Origin: UBA10649 sp963842725
GTDB lineage: Bacteria; Actinomycetota; Actinomycetes; S36-B12
Length of the DNA stretch: 64,000 nucleotides
NCBI GenBank assembly: GCA_963842725.1
Contig: CAWJHN010000001.1
Coordinates: 144,826 to 208,825, forward strand
Reading direction: 5' to 3'
This document shows positions 27,116 to 35,186 of this stretch, in pieces. Both the position numbers and the translations under genes were made by a program. Under the pieces are notes generated by a model, which saw nothing but the letters and a program-made list of their open reading frames with translations, had not been told where the DNA came from and ran no database searches. Position 1 is the stretch's first letter; every line of letters begins with the position of its first letter.

Positions 27116-27928
27116 TCACCAGCCGACGGCCGTCCGGTACGCCTCCCACACGGCGGCTCCGGCCAGCAGCCCGATCAGGGCACCGGCGAGCAGGTACGGA
27201 CCGAACGGGATCTGGGTGCCCCTCGATGCCCTCCCGGTGACCATCAGGACGATGCCGACCAGGCCGCCCAGCAGGAAGGCGGCCAGGAGGCCCACGACGG
27301 CGGACGGGAACGCGACCCAGCCCAGCGTCGCGCCCAGCACCGGGGCGAGCTTGACGTCGCCGAAGCCCATTCCACGGCCGCGGGTGAGCAGCCACAGTCC
27401 GCCGATCAGGGCCAGCCACGCAGCCGCTCCGGCCAGGGCCTCCCCCAGCGGCCACTCGCCGTCGATCACCCCCGCGAACGCCAGGCCGACGACCGTGACG
27501 GGATACAGCGGCAGCACGATCGCGTCGGGCAGTCGGTGGTGCTCGAGGTCGATGAACCACAGCGCGACGCCGGCGCTGCCCAGCACGAGCAGGAGCGGCA
27601 GCAGTGGGTCGACGCCCGTCGGCTGCCACGCCCACCAGCCCATCAGCAGCCACACGGCACCGGTGAGCAGCTCGACGAGCGGGTACCGAGGGGAGATCGG
27701 CGTCTTGCATGCTCGGCACCGGCCGCGAAGGAGCAGCCACGACAGCACCGGGATGTTGTCGCGCGGCGCGATCGGCGTTCCGCAGCCCGGGCACGCCGAT
27801 CCCGGCCGCACGATCGACATGCCGTTCGGCACCCGGTAGATGACGACGTTGAGGAAGGATCCGACGATCACCCCGAGTCCGCCGAGGAGCACGACGTAGA
27901 GGCCGGCCAGGACGGGTCCCTCGCTCAC
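27116..27928 (-). CDS. pilD: Prepilin peptidase / N-methyltransferase
   Basis: Aspartyl protease that cleaves and methylates type IV prepilins at the inner face of the membrane. 270 residues. An N-terminal domain with two CxxC pairs (C46-PGC49, C71-RAC74) binds zinc and is associated with methylation. About eight hydrophobic segments follow, with catalytic Asp126 in FIDLEHHRLPD and Asp190 in GMGFGDVKLAP. The start is GTG 27928, overlapping the upstream stop (GTGA). This full bacterial-type PilD matches the complete type IV pilus set here. Confidence 0.95.
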   Translation of the reverse strand: MSEGPVLAGLYVVLLGGLGVIVGSFLNVVIYRVPNGMSIVRPGSACPGCGTPIAPRDNIPVLSWLLLRGRCRACKTPISPRYPLVELLTGAVWLLMGWWAWQPTGVDPLLPLLLVLGSAGVALWFIDLEHHRLPDAIVLPLYPVTVVGLAFAGVIDGEWPLGEALAGAAAWLALIGGLWLLTRGRGMGFGDVKLAPVLGATLGWVAFPSAVVGLLAAFLLGGLVGIVLMVTGRASRGTQIPFGPYLLAGALIGLLAGAAVWEAYRTAVGW

Positions 27929-29337
27929 GGGCGGTCGGCGGGTGGGGGCAGCGGCCTCTCCAGCGCCACCACGGCAGCCTTCGCCGACCGGAGCCGCTTC
28001 CTGATGGTGGCCGCCCGGCTGATGGCCTCGCGCTCGAGGATCGACGCCTCCAGCAGCGCGGCCTTCATCTCGGCCACCTCGAGCAGGGCGTTCTCCAGCC
28101 GCAGCTGGCGTACGTGCTCGTTCGTCGGGTAGTCGAAGAGATCGTCCAGGTCGCTGTCCGACGGGTCAGGGTGCGCGGGCTCGGGGACGCGCGCGGACTC
28201 GGGGACGTGCGCGGGCTCGGGGACAGGCGCCGGCTCGGGGACGACCACGGCCGCGACGACCGGAGGGGGCACGACCACCGGTTCAGGCACGACGACCGGC
28301 TCGGGGACCGCGGCCGGCTCCTGCTGCAGGACCCGCTCGGACGCGGGGACCGGCCCCGGCACGGACTCGTCCGCGTCCTGCGGCCACGCGGGCAGCAGCG
28401 GGAGCGACGCCGCCTCGGAGGCGGCCGCCACGAACGCGTCGTCCGCCTGCGGCACCGGAGCGGGCACAGCAGGTTCGGCCACCGCCGGACCCGGCACGGG
28501 CACGGCCGGCTCCAGAACTGCCGGACGAACGACGCCCGTCCCGAAGGCCTCCGGCACCAGCAGGTGCGAGGGCGGCGGTGCCGACGAGCCGCTGACGCGG
28601 GCCGCCCCGGCCTGCAGCAGCTGAACCGCGATGTGGACGGCCTCGGCCCGGGTCAGGCCGAGTTCGTAGGCGATGGCGTCGAGCGACCGGGAACCGTCCA
28701 TCGCCCCCATCATCGCCTCGAACTCCGGCAGCCCCAGCTGCTCGGGCAGGCCGACGCGATTCGCCTCGAGCACGACCGCATCCGGTCCGTCGTTCTCGCC
28801 CACCAGGGCCCACGTGGTGGCCAGTCGCTCCTCGCGCAGGCGCACGAGATCGACCAGCGCGGCGACCGGCAGCGGAAGGGTGCAGAAGTCCGCCGTCCGC
28901 TCGCCAGGTCGCAGGGCGGTCTTCGCCTTGGGCAGTGCCAGGACCGCACCGAGGCTCGCGAGGAGGTACTCCTGGTGGACGCTCGCGAGGAGGTCGACGC
29001 TGATCCACTTCTGCTGCACGGCCATCACGCCCGCACGCGGATCGGCAGGGTCGGTCCCGACCGCTGAGGCCAGCCGAGACCGGCGGGCGGAGTCGAGGGC
29101 CCCGCTCGAGCTCAGCCTCGACAGGACCCGGGGTGCGAACCCCTCGAGGCGGATCGAGTAGAGCCCCCCGTCGAAGAGGAAGAGCCGCGCCTCGGCGTCG
29201 GCCTCCCGGTCCACGACCTGCACGACCCCGGAGAATGACGTGTCCGCTGCCTCGGTCAGTTCGCGGAGGAGTCGCGGGTTGACGGCTGACGCCGGCTCGC
29301 CCTCGACGCGCTTGCGCCGTCCCAGGCTCAGTGCCAT
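27925..29337 (-). CDS. DUF4388/PATAN-like protein coupled to pilD
   Basis: 470 residues. The N-terminal ~240 residues resemble DUF4388-type regulatory domains (LLRELTEAADTSFSGVVQVVDREADAEARLFLFDGGLYSIRLEG), followed by a wHTH-like stretch (DGSRSLDAIAYELGLTRAEAVHIAVQLLQ). A long Pro/Val/Glu linker (PEPVVVPEPVVVPPP) leads to a C-terminal coiled coil (QLRLENALLEVAEMKAALLEASILE). Overlaps pilD by GTGA. I infer a pilus-linked regulatory or scaffolding role. The family match is by pattern only. Confidence 0.65.
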   Translation of the reverse strand: MALSLGRRKRVEGEPASAVNPRLLRELTEAADTSFSGVVQVVDREADAEARLFLFDGGLYSIRLEGFAPRVLSRLSSSGALDSARRSRLASAVGTDPADPRAGVMAVQQKWISVDLLASVHQEYLLASLGAVLALPKAKTALRPGERTADFCTLPLPVAALVDLVRLREERLATTWALVGENDGPDAVVLEANRVGLPEQLGLPEFEAMMGAMDGSRSLDAIAYELGLTRAEAVHIAVQLLQAGAARVSGSSAPPPSHLLVPEAFGTGVVRPAVLEPAVPVPGPAVAEPAVPAPVPQADDAFVAAASEAASLPLLPAWPQDADESVPGPVPASERVLQQEPAAVPEPVVVPEPVVVPPPVVAAVVVPEPAPVPEPAHVPESARVPEPAHPDPSDSDLDDLFDYPTNEHVRQLRLENALLEVAEMKAALLEASILEREAISRAATIRKRLRSAKAAVVALERPLPPPADRP

Positions 29338-29462
29338 CTCCCCACCACCCTTCTCGCTCGTCCCGAAGTCTGTCGTATGTGGACGTCCTATGGGTGGATC
29401 GGAGCGACGGCGGCGCGCGGCCACCCAGGACGAGGGATCAATAGCTCGACGCCGGCACGGGA

Positions 29463-30182
29463 TCAGCGAAGCAGGTGCTCGGGCACTCCGGTCTCGTGGA
29501 TCGGGCACCGGGGCGCACCCGCGTGGTCGACCGATCCCACCATGTATGCGGGCTTGCCGGTGCAGCCGGCCCGCGGGTCCTCGCGGTAGATCCGGCCGAA
29601 GCCCGAGTACAGGTCGCCCTGCGTGATGGCGCTGGCCCGCTCGGCCGCCTCCGACCGGTTGGTGATGCGGATGACGTGCTCCGGAACGATCTCGAGGACC
29701 TGATCAGGGCTGCGCAGGCGCCACTTGTAGTGGTGGACGGAGAGCTCGCCCATCACGGTGCGCTCGGTGCTGTCCGGCATCAGGACCGTGACCGAGCACC
29801 GGGTGCCGACGAAGGGACGCAGGTCCACGACCTCCCCGGTCGACAGGGTGAACGTGAAGGCGAGTCCTCCGACGAAGCGCCGGTAGCCCAGCCGCGGGTC
29901 GTAGCACTTGCCGACGTGCTCGCGAATGCACCGCTCCGCATCCGCGAAGGAGGACGAGGTCCCCTCCACGAGCAGTCGCGGCATCCCCTGGTCCTGCTGC
30001 GAGGCCTCCGACAGGTCCCAGTCGAATGCGCGGATGATCCGTCGACCATCGGAGTCGTCGCCGTTCGCGACCTCCCTGCCGACGATCCGCGCGACGAAGT
30101 GCTCGGTGACCCAGCTCCACAGCAGCACGCCCGGGGAGTCCGTGTAGGTCCACGGGACGGGCTCCACCAGGTCGGTGGTCAC
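29463..30182 (-). CDS. Unrecognised protein with a possible SH3-like beta barrel
   Basis: 239 residues. The middle part (GTRCSVTVLMPDSTERTVMG ELSVHHYKWRLRSPDQVLEI) looks like a small beta barrel of the SH3 type. The C-terminus has two Cys (AGCTGK, PRCPIHET). No firm family. Start GTG 30182 overlaps the stop of the sigma-like gene (GTGA), so the products are likely made together. Confidence 0.6.
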   Translation of the reverse strand: MTTDLVEPVPWTYTDSPGVLLWSWVTEHFVARIVGREVANGDDSDGRRIIRAFDWDLSEASQQDQGMPRLLVEGTSSSFADAERCIREHVGKCYDPRLGYRRFVGGLAFTFTLSTGEVVDLRPFVGTRCSVTVLMPDSTERTVMGELSVHHYKWRLRSPDQVLEIVPEHVIRITNRSEAAERASAITQGDLYSGFGRIYREDPRAGCTGKPAYMVGSVDHAGAPRCPIHETGVPEHLLR

Positions 30183-31360
30183 CGACCGTCCACTCCCTCG
30201 ACGTGCGCTAGCACGCGCTGCACTGCGGCCGCGGCCGTCTTCGGCAGCACCTCGAGCTCGCGCGCCACCTCGGGCCTGCTGAGGTTCTCCCAGAACGTCA
30301 GGTACACCGCGGCGAGCGCCAGCGGATCCTGCCGATGACGGCTCGAGGTGGGATCGTTGACGGCCCCGAGGATCGCGCGGGTGAGGTCGGCACTTCGCAG
30401 ATAGGAGGTGGCGTCCGCCTCGACGTCCTCGCCCGACGCCACCTGGACGGTGTCGATCAGGTCGGCGTCCTGCGGACCGACGACCAGCGAGCGGCAGTTG
30501 CGCACACTGGACAGGCTAGCGATCGCGTGCTCGCGACGTCGAAGGTCGGTGACGCTCGTGTTCAGGGCGTCGGCCAGCTCGCCCTCGGTGGGCAGGCGGT
30601 GCTCGTCGGCGGCGATGCGATCGGCCATCCGGTGCAGGGCGACCTGATCGCTGACGACGTTGCGCCCGTAAGCCGAGCGAGCGGCATCCTGCGGCCAGGT
30701 GCGGAGCTTGCCGAGCATGAAGGCGAGGAAGTTGAGCGTCCCGTTGCGTCCCTCGCGGTCCGCGTCATAGCGGTCTGCGTGGTCGGAGATGAACAGGTAC
30801 ATCATCGACCGCACGTCCTGGTCGTCGATCAGGTCGAGGTCGGCCACGATGCGTCGGCGGATCGAGTAGGTGCGCGGGAACAGCCAGTCGACCGCGGCGG
30901 ACACCAGTTCGGGGAAGAGCGGGCTCGGGATGCTGTCGAGGTCGCGGAACGGGACATTGAGCTCGACGCGCACGTTGACGGGCTCGACCTCGTGCCGCTC
31001 GCACCAGTCCCTGATGATCTCGCGGGCCTCGTAGCCCCTGCCCTGGGGAACCCACACGCGATGCTGGCCGTCGCTCCACTGCCGCGTGTACGCGACCATC
31101 CCCAGATCGGGCAGGAGTCGACGGGCATCGAACTCGTCGACGGTGTCCCAGTGCACGCGGTCGCACACCATCGCGGGTGCGTATGCCAGGACCTCGCGCT
31201 CGTCCATGCCGCGCACGACCAGGTTCGGCACCTTGCGACCGATCCGATGACCCGCCGTGATGATCGTCTCGGTGTCGGGGACATCGGTATCGAGCGGATC
31301 GGTGTCGAGCGGATCGGTGTCGAGCGGATCGCCGTCGAGGGGATCGTGGAGGACGGCCAT
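30179..31360 (-). CDS. Sigma-factor-like protein with N-terminal DPLDT repeats
   Basis: 393 residues. The N-terminus carries four tandem Asp-Pro-Leu-Asp-Thr/Gly units encoded by 15-bp DNA repeats. The second half resembles sigma regions 3 and 4 (EHRLPTEGELADALNTSVTDL; DPLALAAVYLTFWENLSRPE VARELEVLPKTAAAAVQRVL). The middle (YLFISDHADRYDADREGRNGTLNFLAFMLGKL) may be a diverged region 2. It may be a divergent sigma factor or an anti-sigma/DNA-binding relative. Placed between pilA and pilD. Start ATG 31360 lies 4 bases after the upstream stop. Confidence 0.55.
   Translation of the reverse strand: MAVLHDPLDGDPLDTDPLDTDPLDTDVPDTETIITAGHRIGRKVPNLVVRGMDEREVLAYAPAMVCDRVHWDTVDEFDARRLLPDLGMVAYTRQWSDGQHRVWVPQGRGYEAREIIRDWCERHEVEPVNVRVELNVPFRDLDSIPSPLFPELVSAAVDWLFPRTYSIRRRIVADLDLIDDQDVRSMMYLFISDHADRYDADREGRNGTLNFLAFMLGKLRTWPQDAARSAYGRNVVSDQVALHRMADRIAADEHRLPTEGELADALNTSVTDLRRREHAIASLSSVRNCRSLVVGPQDADLIDTVQVASGEDVEADATSYLRSADLTRAILGAVNDPTSSRHRQDPLALAAVYLTFWENLSRPEVARELEVLPKTAAAAVQRVLAHVEGVDGR
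31283..31342. repeat. 15-bp tandem repeat, four units, inside a gene
   Basis: Units read ATCGGTATCGAGCGG, ATCGGTGTCGAGCGG (twice), then ATCGCCGTCGAGGGG. Two units are identical. The repeat is in frame and encodes the DPLDT units of the sigma-like protein, so copy number can change without a frame shift. Confidence 0.85.
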
Positions 31361-31364
31361 GGGG

Positions 31365-31787
31365 TCAGGCCACCGATGCCAGCATCCGCACCGTGTCGCC
31401 GAGCGACGAGGATGACGTTCCCTGGCGCGCGACCGCGACCGCAGCGAGGCGGGCCTCGCTCGACGACGGGTCGGGCAGGGTGACGAGTGCGGGGTCGTAG
31501 CAGCGCAGGTCCTCGACGATGCCCTGCAGCAGCTGCACCGCGGAGCGCGGCTCGGGTGCGGCCACCTTGATGTCGTCGATGGTGCCCAGGGTGATGGCGA
31601 GGGTGATGTGGAGGCGCGACTCGTCGAGCGACAGGCCTGCGATTCGAACGCGCACGTCGGGGGCGGAGTCGAGGTATGCGGCGATCGACTTGGCTGCCGG
31701 AGCCGCACTTGCGCGGGTCGGCGCGATGCGCAGGGCGACCTCGAACTCGCGGCGCAGGCCCGCGTACTCGTTCATCCGCTTTTCCAT
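31365..31787 (-). CDS. Unrecognised small protein after pilA
   Basis: 140 residues, starting MEKRMNEYAGLRREFEVALR. Helical N-terminus, then alternating beta/alpha (VRVRIAGLSLDESRLHITLAITLGTIDDIKV). No family recognised. First gene of the block 31787 to 29463, which lies after a strong hairpin following pilA. GAAGG is seven bases before the ATG at 31787. Confidence 0.6.
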   Translation of the reverse strand: MEKRMNEYAGLRREFEVALRIAPTRASAAPAAKSIAAYLDSAPDVRVRIAGLSLDESRLHITLAITLGTIDDIKVAAPEPRSAVQLLQGIVEDLRCYDPALVTLPDPSSSEARLAAVAVARQGTSSSSLGDTVRMLASVA

Positions 31788-31910
31788 GATCAAACCTTCT
31801 CTTTGCCTCGTCCTTACCTTCTTGACTGTAGATCCCGGGGCATGGTGATGAGGGGGCAATTGGTCCCGTAGATGGCTATATCCGGCTATTCCTCGGAATG
31901 GCCGGAAAGG
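31788..31910. promoter_or_regulatory. Promoter region of the 31787 gene block
   Basis: 123 bases between the pilA-side hairpin and the start of the minus-strand gene at 31787. Holds an AT-rich stretch unusual for this DNA. On the minus strand it includes AATAGCCGGATATAGCCATC, with GGATATAGCC at 31883-31874; the same decamer occurs upstream of the GAF-LuxR gene at 51247. No -35/-10 pair is convincing. Confidence 0.4.
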
Positions 31911-31950
31911 CCGAAGGGCCGCCGCACCTTTCGGTGCGGCGGCCCTTCGG
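31911..31950 (-). terminator. Strong hairpin terminator after pilA
   Basis: CCGAAGGGCCGCCGCACC and its reverse complement are separated by a TTTC loop: an 18-bp perfect stem. No long U tract follows, as is usual in actinobacteria. It lies about 35 bases after the corrected pilA stop at 31985, or 130 bases after the stop in the sequence as given. The stem could end transcription in both directions. Confidence 0.8.
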
Positions 31951-32079
31951 TTCGTGCTTGTCCCAGAGCTCAGCTGGTCTCGAGTCAGGGTCCACGAGAG
32001 CGTTGACGGTCAGTGCGAGGACGGGCTCGGTGGGCGCCAGGCGTACCGCCGGCCGCACACGTCGACACTGGTGCGGCGA

Positions 32080-32460
32080 TCAGGGGCCAGCCCGCCCCCT
32101 GGGAGTCGTAGCCCACTCCTTGTCGGACTCGACATTGCAGCCGTCGATCGTGAACGCGTCGGTGGCGCTGGTGAGAACGACGATGTCGTTGCCCTGCGAG
32201 ATGACGGGGTTGAGTCCGGGAGCTCGGCCTGCCTCGGCGGCCGGGTATGCGCCGGTGTCGGTGTAGATGGTCTCCATGACCTTCGCGATGCCGTTCAGGT
32301 CGGCCTTGACCGACGCGTCACGCGCACTTGCGCGCTGGTTCAGGAACACCGGGATGGCGATGGCGGCAAGGATGCCGATGATGGCTACAACGACCAGCAG
32401 CTCGATGAGGGTGAAACCCGCGTCGCGGTCGTCTTGTGGCTTCATGATGCGAGTAAGCAT
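32080..32460 (-). CDS. pilA: Major type IV pilin (3' frame probably broken)
   Basis: 126 residues as given. Leader of 15 residues ending in Gly15, then mature FTLIELLVVVAIIGILAAIA with Glu at +5: class IVa prepilin. Cleaved by PilD. Start ATG 32460 follows AGGAG. As read the protein ends ESDKEWATTPRGRAGP with a single Cys108. Adding one G in the GGG run near 32113 gives GYDSQGAGWPLIAAPVSTC, restoring a second Cys for a D-region disulfide and a stop at 31985 (about 158 residues). The codon third positions favour this frame. It is the last gene of the pilT2-pilB-pilT-pilC operon or has its own promoter. Confidence 0.9.
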   Translation of the reverse strand: MLTRIMKPQDDRDAGFTLIELLVVVAIIGILAAIAIPVFLNQRASARDASVKADLNGIAKVMETIYTDTGAYPAAEAGRAPGLNPVISQGNDIVVLTSATDAFTIDGCNVESDKEWATTPRGRAGP

Positions 32461-32585
32461 CTTCTTCTCCTGATCAAAGACCCCTCATCCGCGGGGTGTC
32501 GAACCATTCGGCTGCGACACCTGTTGTTTCGGATCAATGGCGCCGAGATGAACCCATGAGGAAAAATCTTGTGTATGCGAACTGC

Positions 32586-33810
32586 TCACGTCTTGACGAG
32601 CTCGAAGATCTTGAAGATCGGCAGGTACATCGCGATGATCATGCCGCCGACGATGCCGCCGAGGACCATGATCATGATCGGCTCGATGAGCGCCATCAAC
32701 TGCTCCGTCGTCGACTCGACCTCCTGGTCGTAGAAGTCGGCGATCTTGCGCAGCATCGTGTCGAGCGCACCGGTGTCCTCACCGACGGCGATCATCTGCA
32801 CCACCATCTGCGGGAACACTGGATGCTCGCAAGGGGCTTGGCGATGCCGGTGCCCTGACGCACGCTCTCCTTCACGGCCGTGACGGCGCGACTGATCACG
32901 ACGTTGCCCGCCGTGTCGCCGACGATGTCCAGCGCCGTGAGGATCGGCACACCCGAGTGCATCAGCGTCGAGAAGTTGCGCGTGAACCGTGCGAGCGCGA
33001 CCTTCTGGAACAGTCCGCCGAAGACGGGCAGCTTGAACTTCATCGGGTCGACGACCGCTCGGACCTTCGGGGACTGCTTGTTCCGGCCGTACCAGATCGA
33101 GAAGCCGACGCTGAAGACCAGGACGGGCACGAAGAACATCGGGTTCTTGACCAGATTCGACATGCTGACCAGGATCTGCGTCGGCAGCGGCAGCTCTCCG
33201 CCGAACGCGGAGAACAGGTCGGCGAACACGGGACGACGAAGATCAGCATGCCGGTCGTGATCAGGATCGCGATGACGCCGACGGCGATCGGGTAGGTCGA
33301 GCGCCGACTTGATCTTCCCGCGCAGCTTGACGTCGGCCTCGATCGAGTCAGCCACCTGCGAGCATCGTCGTGTCGAGGAAGCCGCCGGTCTCGCCCGCCC
33401 GGACCATGCTGACCATGATGAGCGGGAATTCGTTGTGGCTGCGCGAAGCGACTCGGACAGCGAATCACCGCGCTCGACCTCGTCGCGCACCTCGATCAGC
33501 AGGTCGCGCAGTCGCGTGCTCTGAGTCTGCTCCGCCAGGATGCTCAGGCAGCGCAGGATCGGCAGGCCCGAGGAGAGCATCGTCGCGAACTGCCGGGAGA
33601 AGATGGCGAGGTCCTTGAGCTTGACCTTGCCCTTGCCGAACCGGATCTCCTTGCGTCAGTCCGCTGTTCGCTGACTCGACCGCGATCGGCGTCATGCCCA
33701 GTCTGCCGGATGCGCACCAGCGCCTCGGTCTCGGTCGCCGCCTTCATCTTCGACTCGACCAGCCGGCCCGACCGCGATCGGGCCTTTACCAGGTACTCAC
33801 TCTGCGGCAT
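32586..33810 (-). CDS. pilC: Type IV pilus platform protein PilC (about seven frame breaks)
   Basis: Inner-membrane platform on which PilB and PilT act. The start is MPQSEYLVKARSRSGRLVES at 33810 and the end is MYLPIFKIFELVKT. Segments recognisable across frames include RQFATMLSSGLPILRCLSIL, NEFPLIMVSMVRAGETGGFL, YPIAVGVIAILITTGMLIFV, VALARFTRNFSTLMHSGVPI and MIAVGEDTGALDTMLRKIAD. Joined, they give a complete PilC of about 405 residues. Breaks near 33700, 33655, 33450, 33355, 33298, 33232 and 32820 are all small indels without loss of sequence. Either error-rich sequence or a very recent pseudogene; the intact neighbours favour errors. Confidence 0.85.
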
Positions 33811-35186
33811 CAGGGCTCATCCCCATCAGCTGCTTCAGCTCTGCCGACGTCGGAGCACTTCTCGAGCGCGGTCTCGTACGTGATCGTGTCCGCCTTCACG
33901 AGGTCGGCCAGGTCCTGGTTCAGGGTGTGCATGCCGTACTTCGAGCCGGTCTGCATGGCCGACGGGATCGACTGCAACTTGCCCTCGCGCACCAGGTTGC
34001 GAATCGCCGGAGTGGCGATGAGCACCTCGGTCGCGGCAACGCGGCCCTGCCCGTCCTTCGTGCGGCACAGCGTCTGGCACACGATCGCCTCGATCGAGCC
34101 GGCGAGCTGCGTGCGGATCTGGCCCTGCTGCTCGGGCGGGAAGACGTCGATGACCCGGTCGATCGTCGTCGGCGCCGAGCTCGTGTGCAGGGTGCCGAAG
34201 ACGAGGTGGCCGGTCTCCGCGGCGGTGAGTGCGGTGGCGATCGTCTCGAGGTCGCGCATCTCCCCCACGAGGATGATGTCGGGGTCCTGCCGCAGGGCAT
34301 GCACGAGTGCGGCCTGGAACGAGTGAGTGTCCTCCCCCACCTCGCGCTGGTTGACCACGCACTTGCGGTGCTGGTGGACGAACTCGATCGGGTCCTCGAT
34401 CGTGACGATGTGACCCGAGCGCGTGCGGTTCGCCCGGTCGATGATCGCGGCGAGCGTCGTGGACTTGCCGCAGCCGGTCGGGCCCGTGACCAGGATCAGC
34501 CCGCGCGGCAGCGCGGCGAGGTCGCCGAGGATCGGCGGCAGCTTCAGCGCCTCGAGTGGCAGGAGATCCCACGGGATCGAGCGCAGGACCGCGCCCGGAT
34601 TCCCCTGCTGCTGGAACACATTCACCCGGAACCGAGCCGCACCCGGCATCGAGTAGGCGAGGTCCAGCTCCTTGTTCTCCTCGAACTTCTGCTTCTGCTT
34701 GTCGGTGAGGATGGCGTAGACCGCCTCCTGGATCTGATGCGGAGTCAGCGGCACGTACCCCGGCACGGCCTCCAGCTCTCCGTGACGCCGGATCATCGGG
34801 GGCGAGTTGACGCTGAGGTGGAGGTCGGAGCCGTGCTTCTCCAGCAGGTAGAGGAGCATCTCGTCGAGCATGACCTCGGCATCGGCGCCGCCGAGCGCCT
34901 CGTGGTCCAGTGAGGTGATGCCCTGCTCCGAGGCCGCCGGCGGGGCGACCGGGGAGAGCTCGGACGGGCGGGGTGCGTGGTGCAGCGACGGAACGGCCCG
35001 GGTCGAGGGCGCCGTCGGCGGCGCGAGCGGGATCGTCCCGGGACGCGGCTCGGGCATGGCGGGCGTCGATGTCGGCAGGGTGATCGACGCGCTGGCACGC
35101 GGCATCGCCGGGGGGCGTGGCGCGGCCTGGCCCGCGATCAGGTCGGCGAGCGGAAGCGAGAACTCGACTGGCTCATGCGATGACAC
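33810..35186 (-). CDS. pilT: Type IV pilus retraction ATPase PilT
   Basis: 458 residues, about 90 longer than usual because of a Pro/Ala-rich N-terminal extension (residues 1-95). The core has Walker A GPTGCGKST near residue 240, the Asp box (HIVTIEDPIEFVHQHRKC), Walker B (DIILVGEMRDLETIATALTA) and the His box (TGHLVFGTLHTSSAPTTIDR). Hexameric motor driving pilus retraction and twitching. Start GTG 35186 overlaps the pilB end; the stop overlaps the pilC start. Confidence 0.94.
   Translation of the reverse strand: MSSHEPVEFSLPLADLIAGQAAPRPPAMPRASASITLPTSTPAMPEPRPGTIPLAPPTAPSTRAVPSLHHAPRPSELSPVAPPAASEQGITSLDHEALGGADAEVMLDEMLLYLLEKHGSDLHLSVNSPPMIRRHGELEAVPGYVPLTPHQIQEAVYAILTDKQKQKFEENKELDLAYSMPGAARFRVNVFQQQGNPGAVLRSIPWDLLPLEALKLPPILGDLAALPRGLILVTGPTGCGKSTTLAAIIDRANRTRSGHIVTIEDPIEFVHQHRKCVVNQREVGEDTHSFQAALVHALRQDPDIILVGEMRDLETIATALTAAETGHLVFGTLHTSSAPTTIDRVIDVFPPEQQGQIRTQLAGSIEAIVCQTLCRTKDGQGRVAATEVLIATPAIRNLVREGKLQSIPSAMQTGSKYGMHTLNQDLADLVKADTITYETALEKCSDVGRAEAADGDEP

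Noticed and set aside
31876..32058. 60-codon minus-strand frame after pilA
   Set aside because: Reads straight through the strong hairpin at 31911-31950; part of it is pilin 3' untranslated or misframed sequence.
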